Below are positions 1-10,561 of a DNA stretch of 64,000 nucleotides, piece after piece (the stretch's first letter is position 1; each line of letters begins with the position of its first letter). The notes under the pieces were generated by a model. It saw only the letters and a list, made by a program, of their open reading frames with translations, was not told the origin of the DNA and made no database searches. Position numbers and translations under genes: made by a program. Origin of the DNA: Prunus persica. Its lineage: Eukaryota; Streptophyta; Magnoliopsida; Rosales; Rosaceae. The stretch spans positions 616,211 through 680,210 of the forward strand of contig NC_034013.1 in NCBI RefSeq assembly GCF_000346465.2, written 5' to 3'.

Positions 1-182
1 TTAAACTAATTCGAATTAATAAAAAATTATTAACTCGAAACCAAAAAATTAATTTAAATATGAAAGTGCCCCAAGGCCCATCTTTTTTACCATTAAATAT
101 TATATAGTTTTATATAATATTCAAAGCCCAAATCGTTTTTGAAGCCCAATTGGATTCCACTTGGCCTACTTCCATTTATTAA

Positions 183-592
183 GTGTGGGACTTCCACATT
201 TATAAAGACCTCACTTATTCTACTTTCTACCATTGTGGGACAAATGTTCTTGAATCTCATTCAAACTTCCAACAATCTCTAATGAAGTTGATAAATATTT
301 TGCCGATCCATTTGAAAACCCAAGGAACAAAAACTTCAACCTTTTGGATGGGTGGAAAGGGAATCAATCAAGATATCCAATTCTTTCTAAGATTGCCAAG
401 GACATATTTGCAATCCCTTCCTCTACGGTTGTTAGTGAGAATGTCTTTAGCCTGGACAAAAGGATTGTGGATCCTTTTAGAAGCTCATTTACTCCAAAAA
501 TGGTAGAGGCATTAGTATGTACTCATGATTGGCTTAGGGCGGACGAATTTAACTTAAACAAAGAACCAACGGATGAGGAAATTGCTTTATAA
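183..592 (+). pseudogene. hAT transposase C-terminal relic
   Basis: The frame at 344-592 reads a run containing RYPILSKIAKDIFAIPSS, then SENVFSLDKRIVDPFRS, then a short acidic tail and a stop. This matches the C-terminal dimerisation region of plant hAT transposases (RICESLEEPER/zf-BED type), where W-K, YP-L, A-D-L-IP-S and the final R-L-N/D blocks are conserved. The upstream 160 bases hold the preceding segment only in a shifted frame, and no zinc finger or catalytic core is present in the window. It is a decayed or edge-truncated copy. The element may continue to the left of base 1, so I cannot say how much has been lost. Confidence 0.7.
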
Positions 593-1980
593 GGAACTTG
601 AATAAATTCAAGCAAGTAAGTATTTCAATTTTTATTGATGCTTTGATGGTTTAATGCTTCTACTAATATGTACATATTCCTATTTATTTTTTCATGTAGT
701 GGCCGCTAAGGCTCAAGGTGGTAATGCTCAAGTTTCTACTTCAACAAGCATTTTGCCTCCTTCAACTCCATCACATTTGTAATGCTCAAGCCAAGTGCCT
801 ACTTTTGTTTGGGTTGTAAACTAATTAAAACTTCTACTTTATTTTGGATTTTAAACTAATTCAAACTTAAACTTTTTTTTTTTGGGTTGTAAACTAATTC
901 AAACTTCTTCTTTTGTTGGGTTGTAACTTAAGTCAACTATGTTGTACTTTGGATTTGGATGTTTAGTTTTAGACTTCAATTTATGTTTTGAGCATGTTTA
1001 ATTGTAGTTTTAGCTTTTAGGCTTCAATTTCTCATTTTATCATGTTTGCCCAACTACAACTATCCAAAAATAGTCCTTCAAAACATTGGCCAACAAAACT
1101 GGACTTAAAAACTGCATTCAAATCCCAAATTGCAAACCAGAAAATATGAAGTGGGCTAAAAAAATTTGGTCAAAAAAGCCCAATCTGTTTGTTTCGGGTA
1201 GGCCAACCACCGAGCCGCCCCGATCGCTACTTGCGGTATTATCGACAATCGGAGAATCCACTACAAATTGGTTGGCTGTAGTTTCAATTTTCTTTAAACC
1301 AACTACTCTTGGTCGGTCATCAGTACTGGCCCATCGGTTCGATTACCAAACCGATTCTACCCCTAGGTAAAACCTCCAATTTGGGCACAAACATCTTCTA
1401 AAATGGCCTATCCAGCTCTCTACTACCCATTTCCCAAAATTTGAAACCTAATTAACCTAGTTGTCCCATTTCCTTCAAATTGAAAGCATAATTCACCAAA
1501 ATTCTCAAAATCCCTAAATTCAAAAGTCAAATTTACTCCAAGAAAGTACGTCATATAGGTCACATGTCATTCACGTGATTAAAATCTGCATAAAATGTGA
1601 CTTAAAAACTGAATTGACAAGAATAAAAAAGTTGAAGGACCTAAACTATACGAAAATTAGTTAGATGACAAAAGAAAACTCGGATATAAGTTCACTGAGC
1701 ATTGCGATTAAAAACCCTTCTAATGAATATTTGTAATTGATTCTTTCATTTATTAAGCATTTGCGATGAGTATTTCATATATTTCCCCTTTTTTTTAACA
1801 AAATAATTTTTCCTCCTATTCCTTGTCATACAGTGGATAATTTTACCCAAAGCAAATAGAATAGGGAAAAGTGTTGACCCAAAAAAAAAATAGAATAGGG
1901 AAAAGGGCCGGGCCGGGTCGCTGGGCAGGAGATATGAAGAGAAAAACGAATATTATCCCAATATGCCATTCATACCCATC
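593..1980. other. gene-free AT-rich stretch
   Basis: No credible coding region. Between about 810 and 930 a short unit reading GGGTTGTAAACTAATTCAAA recurs three times with variations. These could be subterminal repeats of the neighbouring hAT relic. The last 100 bases contain GGGCCGGGCC-type motifs around 1906-1926 and belong to the promoter of the downstream elongation factor gene. Confidence 0.5.
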
Positions 1981-2012
1981 TAGGGTTTGTCCAATGATAT
2001 AATAATATAAAT
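1981..2012 (+). promoter_or_regulatory. telo-box and TATA box of the eEF1B gene
   Basis: A TAGGGTTT telo-box at 1981-1988 lies just upstream of an AATATAAATA TATA-like box at about 2003-2012, roughly 90 bases before the ATG. Telo-boxes next to GGGCC (site II-like) motifs are a known signature of plant translation-apparatus promoters, which fits the gene that follows. Confidence 0.55.
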
Positions 2013-2102
2013 AGGAGACGATGATGATTCAGATCGCCCTCTTTGCATAATATCTCTCACTACTTTAAGCCTTTGGCCGCCTCACTACAACCCTCTCTAG
2101 CA

Positions 2103-2851
2103 ATGGCCATTACATTCTCAGATCTCTACACAGAAGCCGGCCTCAAGTCCCTCGACGACTTCCTCGCCGGAAAATCTTACATCTCCGGGTAATTTCTTCT
2201 TCTTCTTTTCCTTGGTTTTATTCTTGTTTTTGGTATAAATACTAAAATTGATGAATAATTCAAAACCCTACCAGAGACCAGCTTACTCTGGATGACATAA
2301 AGGTGTACGCAGCGGTGTTGGGGAAGCCCGATTCCTTTGCGAATGTGAGCAAGTGGTACGACTGCGTTTCATCCCAACTCGCCGCAAACTTCCCTGGCAA
2401 GGCAGTCGGAGTCAGAATCGGAAGCGGCAAGGCTGCTGCTCCTGCTGCTCCTGCTGCAGCCGGAGGAGATGACGACGACGACTTGGATCTCTTCGGTGAT
2501 GAAACCGAGGAGGACAAGAAGGCAGAAGCAGAGAGGGAGGCAGCCAAAAAGGCATCTACCAAGAAGAAGGAGAGCGGCAAATCCTCTGTTCTTCTGGATG
2601 TGAAGCCTTGGGATGATGAAACTGACATGAAGAAGCTCGAAGAGGCTGTTCGCAGTGTGGAGATGGAGGGTCTCTTCTGGGGAGCATCAAAATTGGTTGC
2701 AGTTGGTTATGGGATCAAGAAGTTGCAGATCATGCTCACCATTGTCGATGACCTTGTCTCCGTCGATGACCTCATTGAGGAGCAGCTTACTGCTGAGCCA
2801 CGCAACGAGTATATCCAGAGCTGTGACATTGTTGCCTTCAACAAAATTTAA
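2103..2851 (+). CDS. eEF1B beta-type guanine-nucleotide exchange subunit (elongation factor 1-beta)
   Basis: Two exons, 2103-2188 and 2275-2851, join in frame (GG|A) to give 220 residues. The protein is the nucleotide-exchange subunit of the eEF1B complex, which recharges eEF1A with GTP in the cytosol. Residues 1-60 form the GST-C-like N-terminal region ([25 protein letters not shown]). An Ala-rich then acidic linker ([10 protein letters not shown], about 93-103) precedes the C-terminal exchange domain at about 134-220, which contains [26 protein letters not shown] and the final [12 protein letters not shown]. Length and layout match plant EF1-beta. The ATG at 2103 is the first in the leader and follows the TATA box by about 90 bases. 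Only one intron interrupts the coding region. Confidence 0.95.
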
Positions 2852-3150
2852 ATCCACTGCAGTGCTCGTTGTTGATTTCATAATTGTTGATTCGACTTGG
2901 ACTTGGACTTGTGGTAGGAAGGAATGAATTTTCGTGAGGAAATTTACTTTTGATCTTTATATGATGATATATGCTTTTAATTAGTGTTTTCAGTTGTTGG
3001 CCTCTGCTATTTTGACTTGTGTATTTTTTTTTTCCCGATTTCCAGTTAGTGTGTTGACTAAAATATGAATGCTTCTGTCAAAAAATAATTTCAATCTCTT
3101 TGTGGTTACATTGGAGTTGGACCCTGGGGTTTGAGCTGGGGTGCTGCCAT

Positions 3151-3175
3151 GGGGGGGGGGGGGGGGGGGGGGGGG
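3151..3175. repeat. 25-base poly-G tract
   Basis: An uninterrupted run of 25 G lies about 300 bases past the eEF1B stop codon. Homopolymers of G this long are rare in plant DNA. They are prone to slippage and quadruplex formation, and the exact length in an assembly is unreliable. Confidence 0.9.
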
Positions 3176-3549
3176 AAGGGAATTAAAAATTTTTTATTTA
3201 GTTGATGGTTTACCAATGAAGTCAAATTTTGAGAAAGTGGTTGCTGCATCATTCTTATGGTTTATTCTGATAGTGTTAGCATTAAGCTTTTTTCATTTAC
3301 TATTTTGAAATGGTGTTTGGATTATACAATTGGTTTTGTATCAGGTTCTATTTGATTTTGATGAACATTGTTTTTCACTTTGAGATTGAGTAAGGTTTTG
3401 AAACATGAGAAGATGCGTACAATATATGTTATGAATATGAAGCTAGATATATAATAGCACCAACCCTTGCATCCTCACCACCTTCCCTTCCTCCTCCCGT
3501 GAGACAGAACTCTCACATTTAGAGAAGTAAAGGGGAGAGCCCTCACGTA

Positions 3550-4585
3550 ATTACTAACCGATTCTTCTCGCATTCTCCTTCCTCCCTCTCTTCCTCCATG
3601 CTCATTTCTTTCCCCTTCTATGTGGGGGAAATTTTCCTTTTATTTTTTATTTTTTTCCTTCCATCTCGCTCTCGTCTCTCGCACTTCTCCATCTCCAGTC
3701 CACTACCCATGCTTCTCCCTCCACGACACTCTCTTCCCTGTTGCTTTCATCCGTGACAATTGCATAACTTTTCATTCTGTTATTTTGTTTATAATGGTTT
3801 TGGCCGAGTTCTTCTGCATTGATGTATGACTAATTTATGGTTTTGAGCAAGGAATTGGTGCTTTTTTTTTTTGTTTTTTTTTTTTGTGAAAAGCGGAAAC
3901 AAGTTAGGAATTAAAAATAGAACAGAAAAAAATAAAGTAAATTTAGGTTTTACCCATAAAAAAACTTTCACTTTTGGAAAAAGCCAAAGCTTTTTGAAAA
4001 AAGACAGAATAACCTCTCAACTTTCAAACCAAAGACATGTAAATGTAAAGGATTTTTTAGGAAATCAAAAAATAAATAAGGGCAATTTTGTCCATTTTTG
4101 CTTCTTTTAAAAATTTTCTCTCTCCTTTGGGCTTTTCCAAAGTCTCCCAAAAAATAATAATAATAAAGGGCAGTAAAACGGCAAAACAAAAGAACCAGAG
4201 CAACAACCCAAAATAGTGGAAGAGGAAGGAATAAAAAGGAAAATACAGCAACCCAAATGCTCCCCACCAGAAACACCCAAAGCCCCACGGTCAAAATCCA
4301 AACCCCACCACAAACTCTCCAATCCCAGAAGAAAGCAAACAACTCAGAGGGAGAGACAGAGGAGCTACCGCCAGAAATGGGAGAAGAGAGGAGATAGAAG
4401 GAAAACAAAAGAACGGAAAAAAATAACTTAAGCCACACAGATGGGGGAAGAAAGAGAAGAAGGAGACGGAAAGTGCGAGAGAAGGGAGGGAGATGGAAGG
4501 AAAATTTCAGCAACACAGATGGGGAAGAAATGAGAATGGAGGAAGAGAGGGAGGAAGGAGACGGAGAGTGTGAGACGGGTTATTA
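3550..4585. mobile_element. foldback element with long CT/GA-rich inverted arms
   Basis: The stretch at about 3555-3617 (CTTCCTCCCTCTCTTCCTCC followed by GCTCATTTCTTTCCCC) is matched in reverse complement at about 4515-4580 (GGGGAAGAAATGAGAATGG followed by AGGAAGAGAGGGAGGAAGG). The arms are roughly 60 bases and the loop about 900. No transposase is encoded. It could be a MITE or foldback element. I could not fix its outer ends or a target duplication, so the class is open. Confidence 0.5.
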
Positions 4586-4717
4586 TATGTTGTTTTAAAT
4601 CTGCATTATATAAATAATCAAACGGTTAAAAACGAAACTCCGTAACAACTTCGCCTTTTGATATTCCGTAATGAAGAACCTCCCGCCTTTATATAGATGT
4701 GGAAGTAACTGTTCTTA

Positions 4718-5191
4718 GGGCCCGTTTAGTTCATAGAATGAATTTGAGGGAAATCATTTTCCATGTCATTCCCTAAGGAAAGGGAATAGAAGATTCTTTT
4801 TCCACCTTTGGTAATGCTGAGAAAGTAAATATCACTTTCTTTCTTTTCCTGTGTTTGTTTTGAGTAGGAATGAAAAACAAAATTTGTATAAATTTTCAAT
4901 TATACTCATATTAAATCAAATAAAAAAAGAATGCATTTAATGATATATTGTAATTCTAAATTGTTAATAGGGATAAAATGATCATTAAAAATATGTCTTT
5001 AATGTTAGCTTATTTTCCCAAATTTTTCCATGAGGAGGGAAAACAAAATCCAAGTTGGGAGGATGACTTCACTTTCCCCCTTACTTTCCTATGAGCCAGA
5101 CAACGATTTCTCATACATAAACTTACTAAACATGGGAAAACAATTGATTTCTCATTTCCAAATCTCCTTTCCCATGAACCAAACAGGACCC
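4718..5191. mobile_element. MITE with GGGCCCGTTTAGTTCAT inverted ends
   Basis: The left end GGGCCCGTTTAGTTCATAG is mirrored by the right end, whose reverse complement is GGGTCCTGTTTGGTTCATGG. The element is about 474 bases, AT-rich and non-coding. TTA precedes the left end and TATTA follows the right, which suggests a PIF/Harbinger (Tourist-like) element with a TWA target site, though the duplication is not clean. Confidence 0.65.
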
Positions 5192-6844
5192 TATTATATT
5201 TATTATTATTATTTTTCTTTTGAAAAGAAAGGTGATATGTTGCATTTATAATTCAGACCTCACAAAGGTCAATACAAGTACAACTAATCACATAAAGAAA
5301 ATACATATATAGACCCACATTAATCATAAAAGTGATAAATTCAAATACGGAATAGTCTACCAACAACAAGAAGCACAAAAGGTTTAAAAAATAAAGATTG
5401 TACCATTTCACTTTAAATTGAACATTCATCACTTTTTAGTCATAGAAAGTCACAACTAGGGTTGTGCAATTGAATCGAAAAATTGACCAAACCAAATCAA
5501 TCTGTTTGATTTGATTTGATTTGATTTGTTTTGAACCAAACCGAATCGGCTCCTGATTTGTTGTTCGCAAATATCCAAACCACCAGTTCATCTTAATCAA
5601 ACTAATGCTTTTAAAATGCTAAATATTAGCAAGCCAACCAAAACCGGTCAGCTCGTTTTGATTAGATTTTTATAAAATAAATTTATAACCGAATTGACCT
5701 CGAGTTCGCAATTCATAAACATCCGACCACCATTTCACTTGAACTAAATTGATGCTTTTAAAATGCTAAATATTAGTAGAAGTTAGAGGCATGAGGACTC
5801 AAGCCCCTCACCTCTAGCTCATAATGCCAACGCCATAGCACTTTATTAAGAAGCCTAATTGTGTTATTATTGTATAAAAAAATATATTTAAGAGCTCATA
5901 TCTTGTCCCTCCTCCATCTTCGTCTCATGCTTGCTCTTTTTTTTTTTTTTTCATTCTTTGTTTTTAATTTTTTGGTGAAATCGACAGAATTGAGCCGATT
6001 TCTCAAAGTGGTCATTGGCTTGGTGTTGATTCTAAAAAAGGCAAATTCATGCAGTTTTTGCCATCGAAGTGCGATTCGGTTTGCTACCCAACCCTCCTCA
6101 CAATGCATAATAAGCCACATATGTAGTGAAACACCATTTCCCTTTGAACAAAGAAGTGAATGAATTTTGGGTTAATATATGTAGGTAATTTTCATTACAT
6201 TAAAATTGATAAAAGTGAAGTGAAAAGAAAATTGAACTAAGTTATGAATTTTTGTTTTCTTTTTTTGAGAAAGTGACAAGAACATTCGAGACTCAAAATC
6301 CGAGTCTCCAAAGTCCAAAGGAAAGGCCTCATGTTCCCGTGTTGGTTCCGCGTTGGCGTCGTATTGTAGTATACTGTGCCGGAATTACTTGTCCGTGTAA
6401 GCCAACAAACTCAACTCAACTCAACTAGGTTTTAGAGGGGGGGGTGAAGGTGGGTCCCAAAGCCGTACACTGCCGAGTTGTCATCTTTGTTTGAGAACTC
6501 TCCAACCCAAAAGAACAGAATACCATGGAAAAGTTTACCTTTTTTTTTTTTTTTTTTCTTTTTCTTCTTATTAAATTTTCAACAAATAAAAAGACAAAAA
6601 CTCGGTTATTGTTTGTTTTGTTTCTGTTTGAGTGGAAATGATGACGTTTTCCCTTGTGTGAGTCCTTTGTGAATTATTATAGTTTGTCCTTCCTCTTCAA
6701 TTTCTCTTCATTTTCCTTTCCATCGTCAACAAGGTCACAACAACAAATAGAAACTGCGATGAGGAAAGAGAAAAGGAAACCAGTTCTACTTCACCTCCGC
6801 TACTCCTAGCAAGTTTTCACCATCACCAACCTCCCAATCCAAAC

Positions 6845-6847
<3 letters not shown>
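5192..6847. other. intergenic stretch
   Basis: No gene supported. At 5455-5780 there is a low-complexity TTGATTTGATTTGATTTG and AACCAAACCGAATC stretch resembling the interior of GGTTCGGTT-type MITEs. A near-duplicate 'GCTTTTAAAATGCTAAATATTAG' occurs at about 5607 and 5753. The remainder carries T- and A-homopolymers and the distal promoter of the RRM gene. Confidence 0.4.

Positions 6848-6886
<39 letters not shown>
6848..6886 (+). repeat. CT microsatellite in the 5' leader region of the RRM gene
   Basis: About 19 consecutive CT repeats, roughly 510 bases before the ATG. Pyrimidine tracts are common near plant transcription starts, so it may be core promoter or leader. Confidence 0.85.
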
Positions 6887-6887
<1 letters not shown>

Positions 6888-7197
6888 ATATCGCTTTTCC
6901 TTTTATTCCGTATAGAGAGCCAGCCAGTCCATGCTCTATATGTTCCATCCAATCCCACCACTAGCACCGACCTAGCCCCTCCTCATGGCCCATCTGGGGC
7001 TTTTCTTTTCTTTTTAAACCAACTTTCTTTTTCTTCATAATTTTCTTCCCTTTTTATTACGTTTCTTATTAGGGGGGTTTAATTTAATCAAATCACTGTG
7101 TGCCTCCTTATTTATTTCCTGCCAAAATTGACCATCCCTGTTCCCTCGAATCTCCTACAAAAATTCAATGGATCCCCAGTATATCTCCCACCAAATC

Positions 7198-7217
7198 TAG
7201 GGTTTTTGCTAGGGTTT
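7198..7217 (+). promoter_or_regulatory. tandem telo-box
   Basis: Two TAGGGTTT motifs separated by a few bases lie about 190 bases ahead of the RRM gene start. Telo-boxes are typical of growth-associated plant genes, and the site is probably within the leader or proximal promoter. Confidence 0.5.
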
Positions 7218-7399
7218 ATCTTTTAACTATTGCCTTCCTCTTTCTATTGGGTCGGCTTTACCATCTCCTACTACTATCAACTCTACTAGCCTCTCTATTT
7301 CCGTCTTCTTTTCTTCTCTTTCTTTCCTTTCCGAGTCTTCCTCTGCCGCTATCTGGTTATCTGGGTTCTACTCTGTTTGGCTAAAAACAACTGTCATTC

Positions 7400-10300
7400 A
7401 TGGCGTATCAGAGTTCTGGGTCGAGTTCCAGTTCCGGCCCATCTGGGTTCCAGTTCCTGAATTCCCCTTTTGGTGACACTACCTACACCAAGGTCTTTGT
7501 TGGGGGGCTCGCCTGGGAGACTCACAGCGACACCATGCGCCGCTATTTCGAGCAGTTCGGAGAGATTCTCGAGGCCGTTGTTATTTCCGATAAGAACACA
7601 GGCCGATCCAAAGGCTATGGCTTTGTGAGTATTTATTATTGTTTTCAGTTTTTGGGTTTGTATGATTCTTCATTTTCATTCATATTTTCCAAATGAATAT
7701 GAGTTTGAGTTAGCTGCGAAGCACATGCAATCTAATCACCTTTTGTATGAAGAATCAAGGATGTGTTCTGTCTGACTTTAGAAATGACTTGGTTTCTGTT
7801 TGTATTTACATGGAGGGTTTAGGTGACTTTCCGAGAACCGGAGGCTGCCGCACGAGCCTGTGCCGATCCAACTCCAATTATCGATGGCAGGCGGGCAAAT
7901 TGTAATCTGGCTTCACTCAGGCGGCCGAGGCCACCTATGCATTATGGTATGGTTTCCCAGTCTGTTGGATGGATAACTATCCAAAAGTTCCCGCTTTGTA
8001 GTTTCCCATTTCTTGCTCAGTTGAAACTTCATTGTGTTGGGTGATGATTATATTTGCGCTATTTGTTTTAAGCAGAAAAATCCTCCACGGATTTGAAGAA
8101 AATAGAACTATGCTCATGAGTGATTCCATCATTTCACTTCTAACTGTTATTTTTGTACATATTAGCCTAGCCTTTCTCCAAGTACTGAAATTTGCTTATT
8201 GTACTTTGCAATTTTTACTTGCAGGGCGCCCGAGACCAGCTGCTCCATACATTGGAAGCATGCAAGCTACCCGAGGGGCTTACATTGGAGGATATGGCTA
8301 CCAGCAACCTGTTCCTTACAACTATCAACAAGGGCTAATGTATCCTAATTACGGGTGAGTTGTGCATTTAAGCTTGTTTTGAATTGTATAATCTCTAAAC
8401 TACGATACAGAGTCTTCTCAGGTTAATTGGGTTTAAAGTATCAAATCAATCTAATAATTTTTGAGAGAATATTATGTTATAGGAATGATTCAAAGTTGGA
8501 TTACATACTGCTCTGGGCCATTCATTGATACTTAAATATTATTGCTCTGCTGACAAGTTTCTTCTTTTACCATTTTATAAGTTTGTTCAAATTTCTTGTT
8601 CGGTAAATCAAGGAAAATATACTTTGAGTTGATGATGAGATATTTTCAGCGTCTACATCAAGTAGAAGTCTTTTTGTGTTTTGTTTTGTTTTGTTTAAAT
8701 GTACATTGCTCTCGTTTTAGCATGGCGTTTCTCATATGTGCTTATGTGCCTTTAAAACCACTACTTTACTATGTGTAGGATTATGTGGTAGGCACATAGT
8801 TAACTTTTCTTTATTTTTGAAGTGTACGTTTCTCTCATTTAAGCATGTCAGTTCCCACATGTGCTTATGTTTTTTGAGAACCACTACTGTTCTTTTTATA
8901 AGATTTGATGATGCCACAGAGTTCTGTTTAATTGTGTACTATTAGCTGACTGGTATGTATGTTTTCATTGTTTGATATTAATTGGGTTGATCATGGAATG
9001 ATTAGTGACATCTGAGTTATTTTGGGTACATCTTTTTTAGCAACTATTCTCTCTTCCATGCTTTCTTGTGTGGCATGTGGCAATTACAGCATGCAATGCC
9101 ATTCATTAATAGAGATTCTTAGTCATTCCCTTAGTAATCAGGGTTCGTTTGTCTAGACTAAGATGGTGTGACATGATGTGATTGGTAAATGCAGGAAATG
9201 GAAGTGGTAGTTACGGAGGATATGTAGATTAATATTTATTGAACAGGCAAGACTTAGGATTGGTGGCTTTAATGAGGACCAAGAATTGTGTTTCCTAGTC
9301 TTCCCATTTAATTGATTGATCTCATACATGAGTTTGCTCATTCAGTGTGCAGGAGCACTTCAGCCTGTAGTTTAGCCCTAAACCTTGGTCCTTGCATTGT
9401 AATGGATTTGTAGTGGTGCCTTATGTTGTGTAATGCAGTGTCGTGTATAATTTTATATTCATTTTGATGATGGACATTAGCTCATCTATGTTCTGTCTAT
9501 AGAAATTCTAAAATTTAAACTTGTAATGGGTGTTTTGTATATGCAGGTATGCAACTTATGGACCTGAATACACTTATTCACAGGTCAGTAATGTTCTTAA
9601 GTGGCAACACAATTATGAATGTATTTTCTTTGGATTTACGAATGAGGATATTATGTTGTTGTATGTGCTGACTTGCTCCCAAAATTTTTTCATTTCTTTG
9701 GTAGGGTGTTTACAACCCCTATGCGGGTCAGCAATATCTTCAGATGTATGGAGTTCCAGGGACGGTTAATGCTGCTCTTTATCCTTATGGACAACTGGGT
9801 CAAACAATACCTGGTGGTCAGGGTTATCCTACAGTTCATGGATATGCAATGCCTGCTCAGCAGATAGTCCAATTTGGTGGACCCAGTGTTAATGCAGTTA
9901 CAACTACCCCAGTGCCTCCAGTTCAAGCACCATATCCTACAGGTACATTTATGTCCTGAAATTTTTCTTTAATCCTTCAATACAATGTTAGTGGAGTTTT
10001 GTGCCACCAACATGCACCTATTAGAGCTCATACTTTGTGACATTAAAAAAATCTGAGGCTTGACCACTCTGGCTTGATCACACTACCTAAAATGATGGCA
10101 GATCATGATAGATTGTAGTTCTTTTTTATGCCCATTTTTATTTGTCCTACATGGCTCAGCCTGTATACAGTAAAACATAACAGAATGATTTGTTTATTTA
10201 GCAAGGAAAGATTAAATTCAATACTAGTGAGGAAAGGGGCTGCATTTTTTCTTCCTAAACACAGATACTGAAAGTCTTAGATTTCTATCCTTTTAAGTTT

Positions 10301-10561
10301 ATAGAATAGAGAAAGAATATGGAAGAACAGAAGCTTAGCAAATTTAAAGCAGTCTTTGAAGTATCCTGCTGGAGACATAAAGACAGCTAGATAGATTTTT
10401 CATCTAGATCAATACACCATGTAGTATGTAGGTAAACCTAACTGGAAAAGTGCTGTGATTTTTTATCAGGTATGGTAGCAAGTGTTGCGGCACAACCACA
10501 TTTTATAGTTTCTGCTCCCCAATATATGCAGGGTAGTGGTTCTGAGCAAACAGCTGGGTGA
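7400..10561 (+). CDS. single-RRM RNA-binding protein
   Basis: Six exons join in frame: 7400-7624, 7823-7946, 8225-8354, 9547-9583, 9705-9942 and 10470-10561, giving 281 residues. One RRM spans about residues 31-107, with RNP2 as KVFVGGLAW and RNP1 as KGYGFVTF. Intron 1 splits RNP1 exactly between GF and VTF. The rest is a Gly/Tyr/Gln/Pro-rich tail ([26 protein letters not shown]) like that of plant RRM proteins of the At1g20880/At1g76460 kind. The likely role is nuclear or cytoplasmic RNA binding and processing; no specific target can be read. The ATG at 7400 is the first after the CT-rich leader. The stop depends on splicing: without a further intron the protein ends TAG-stop at 10559-10561, but GTGAGG there could splice to 10713, ending GYP-stop. 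Confidence 0.88.

Noticed and set aside
3871..4516. Long overlapping frames on both strands as coding genes
   Set aside because: Phe/Lys-rich translations of homopurine/homopyrimidine DNA inside the foldback element.
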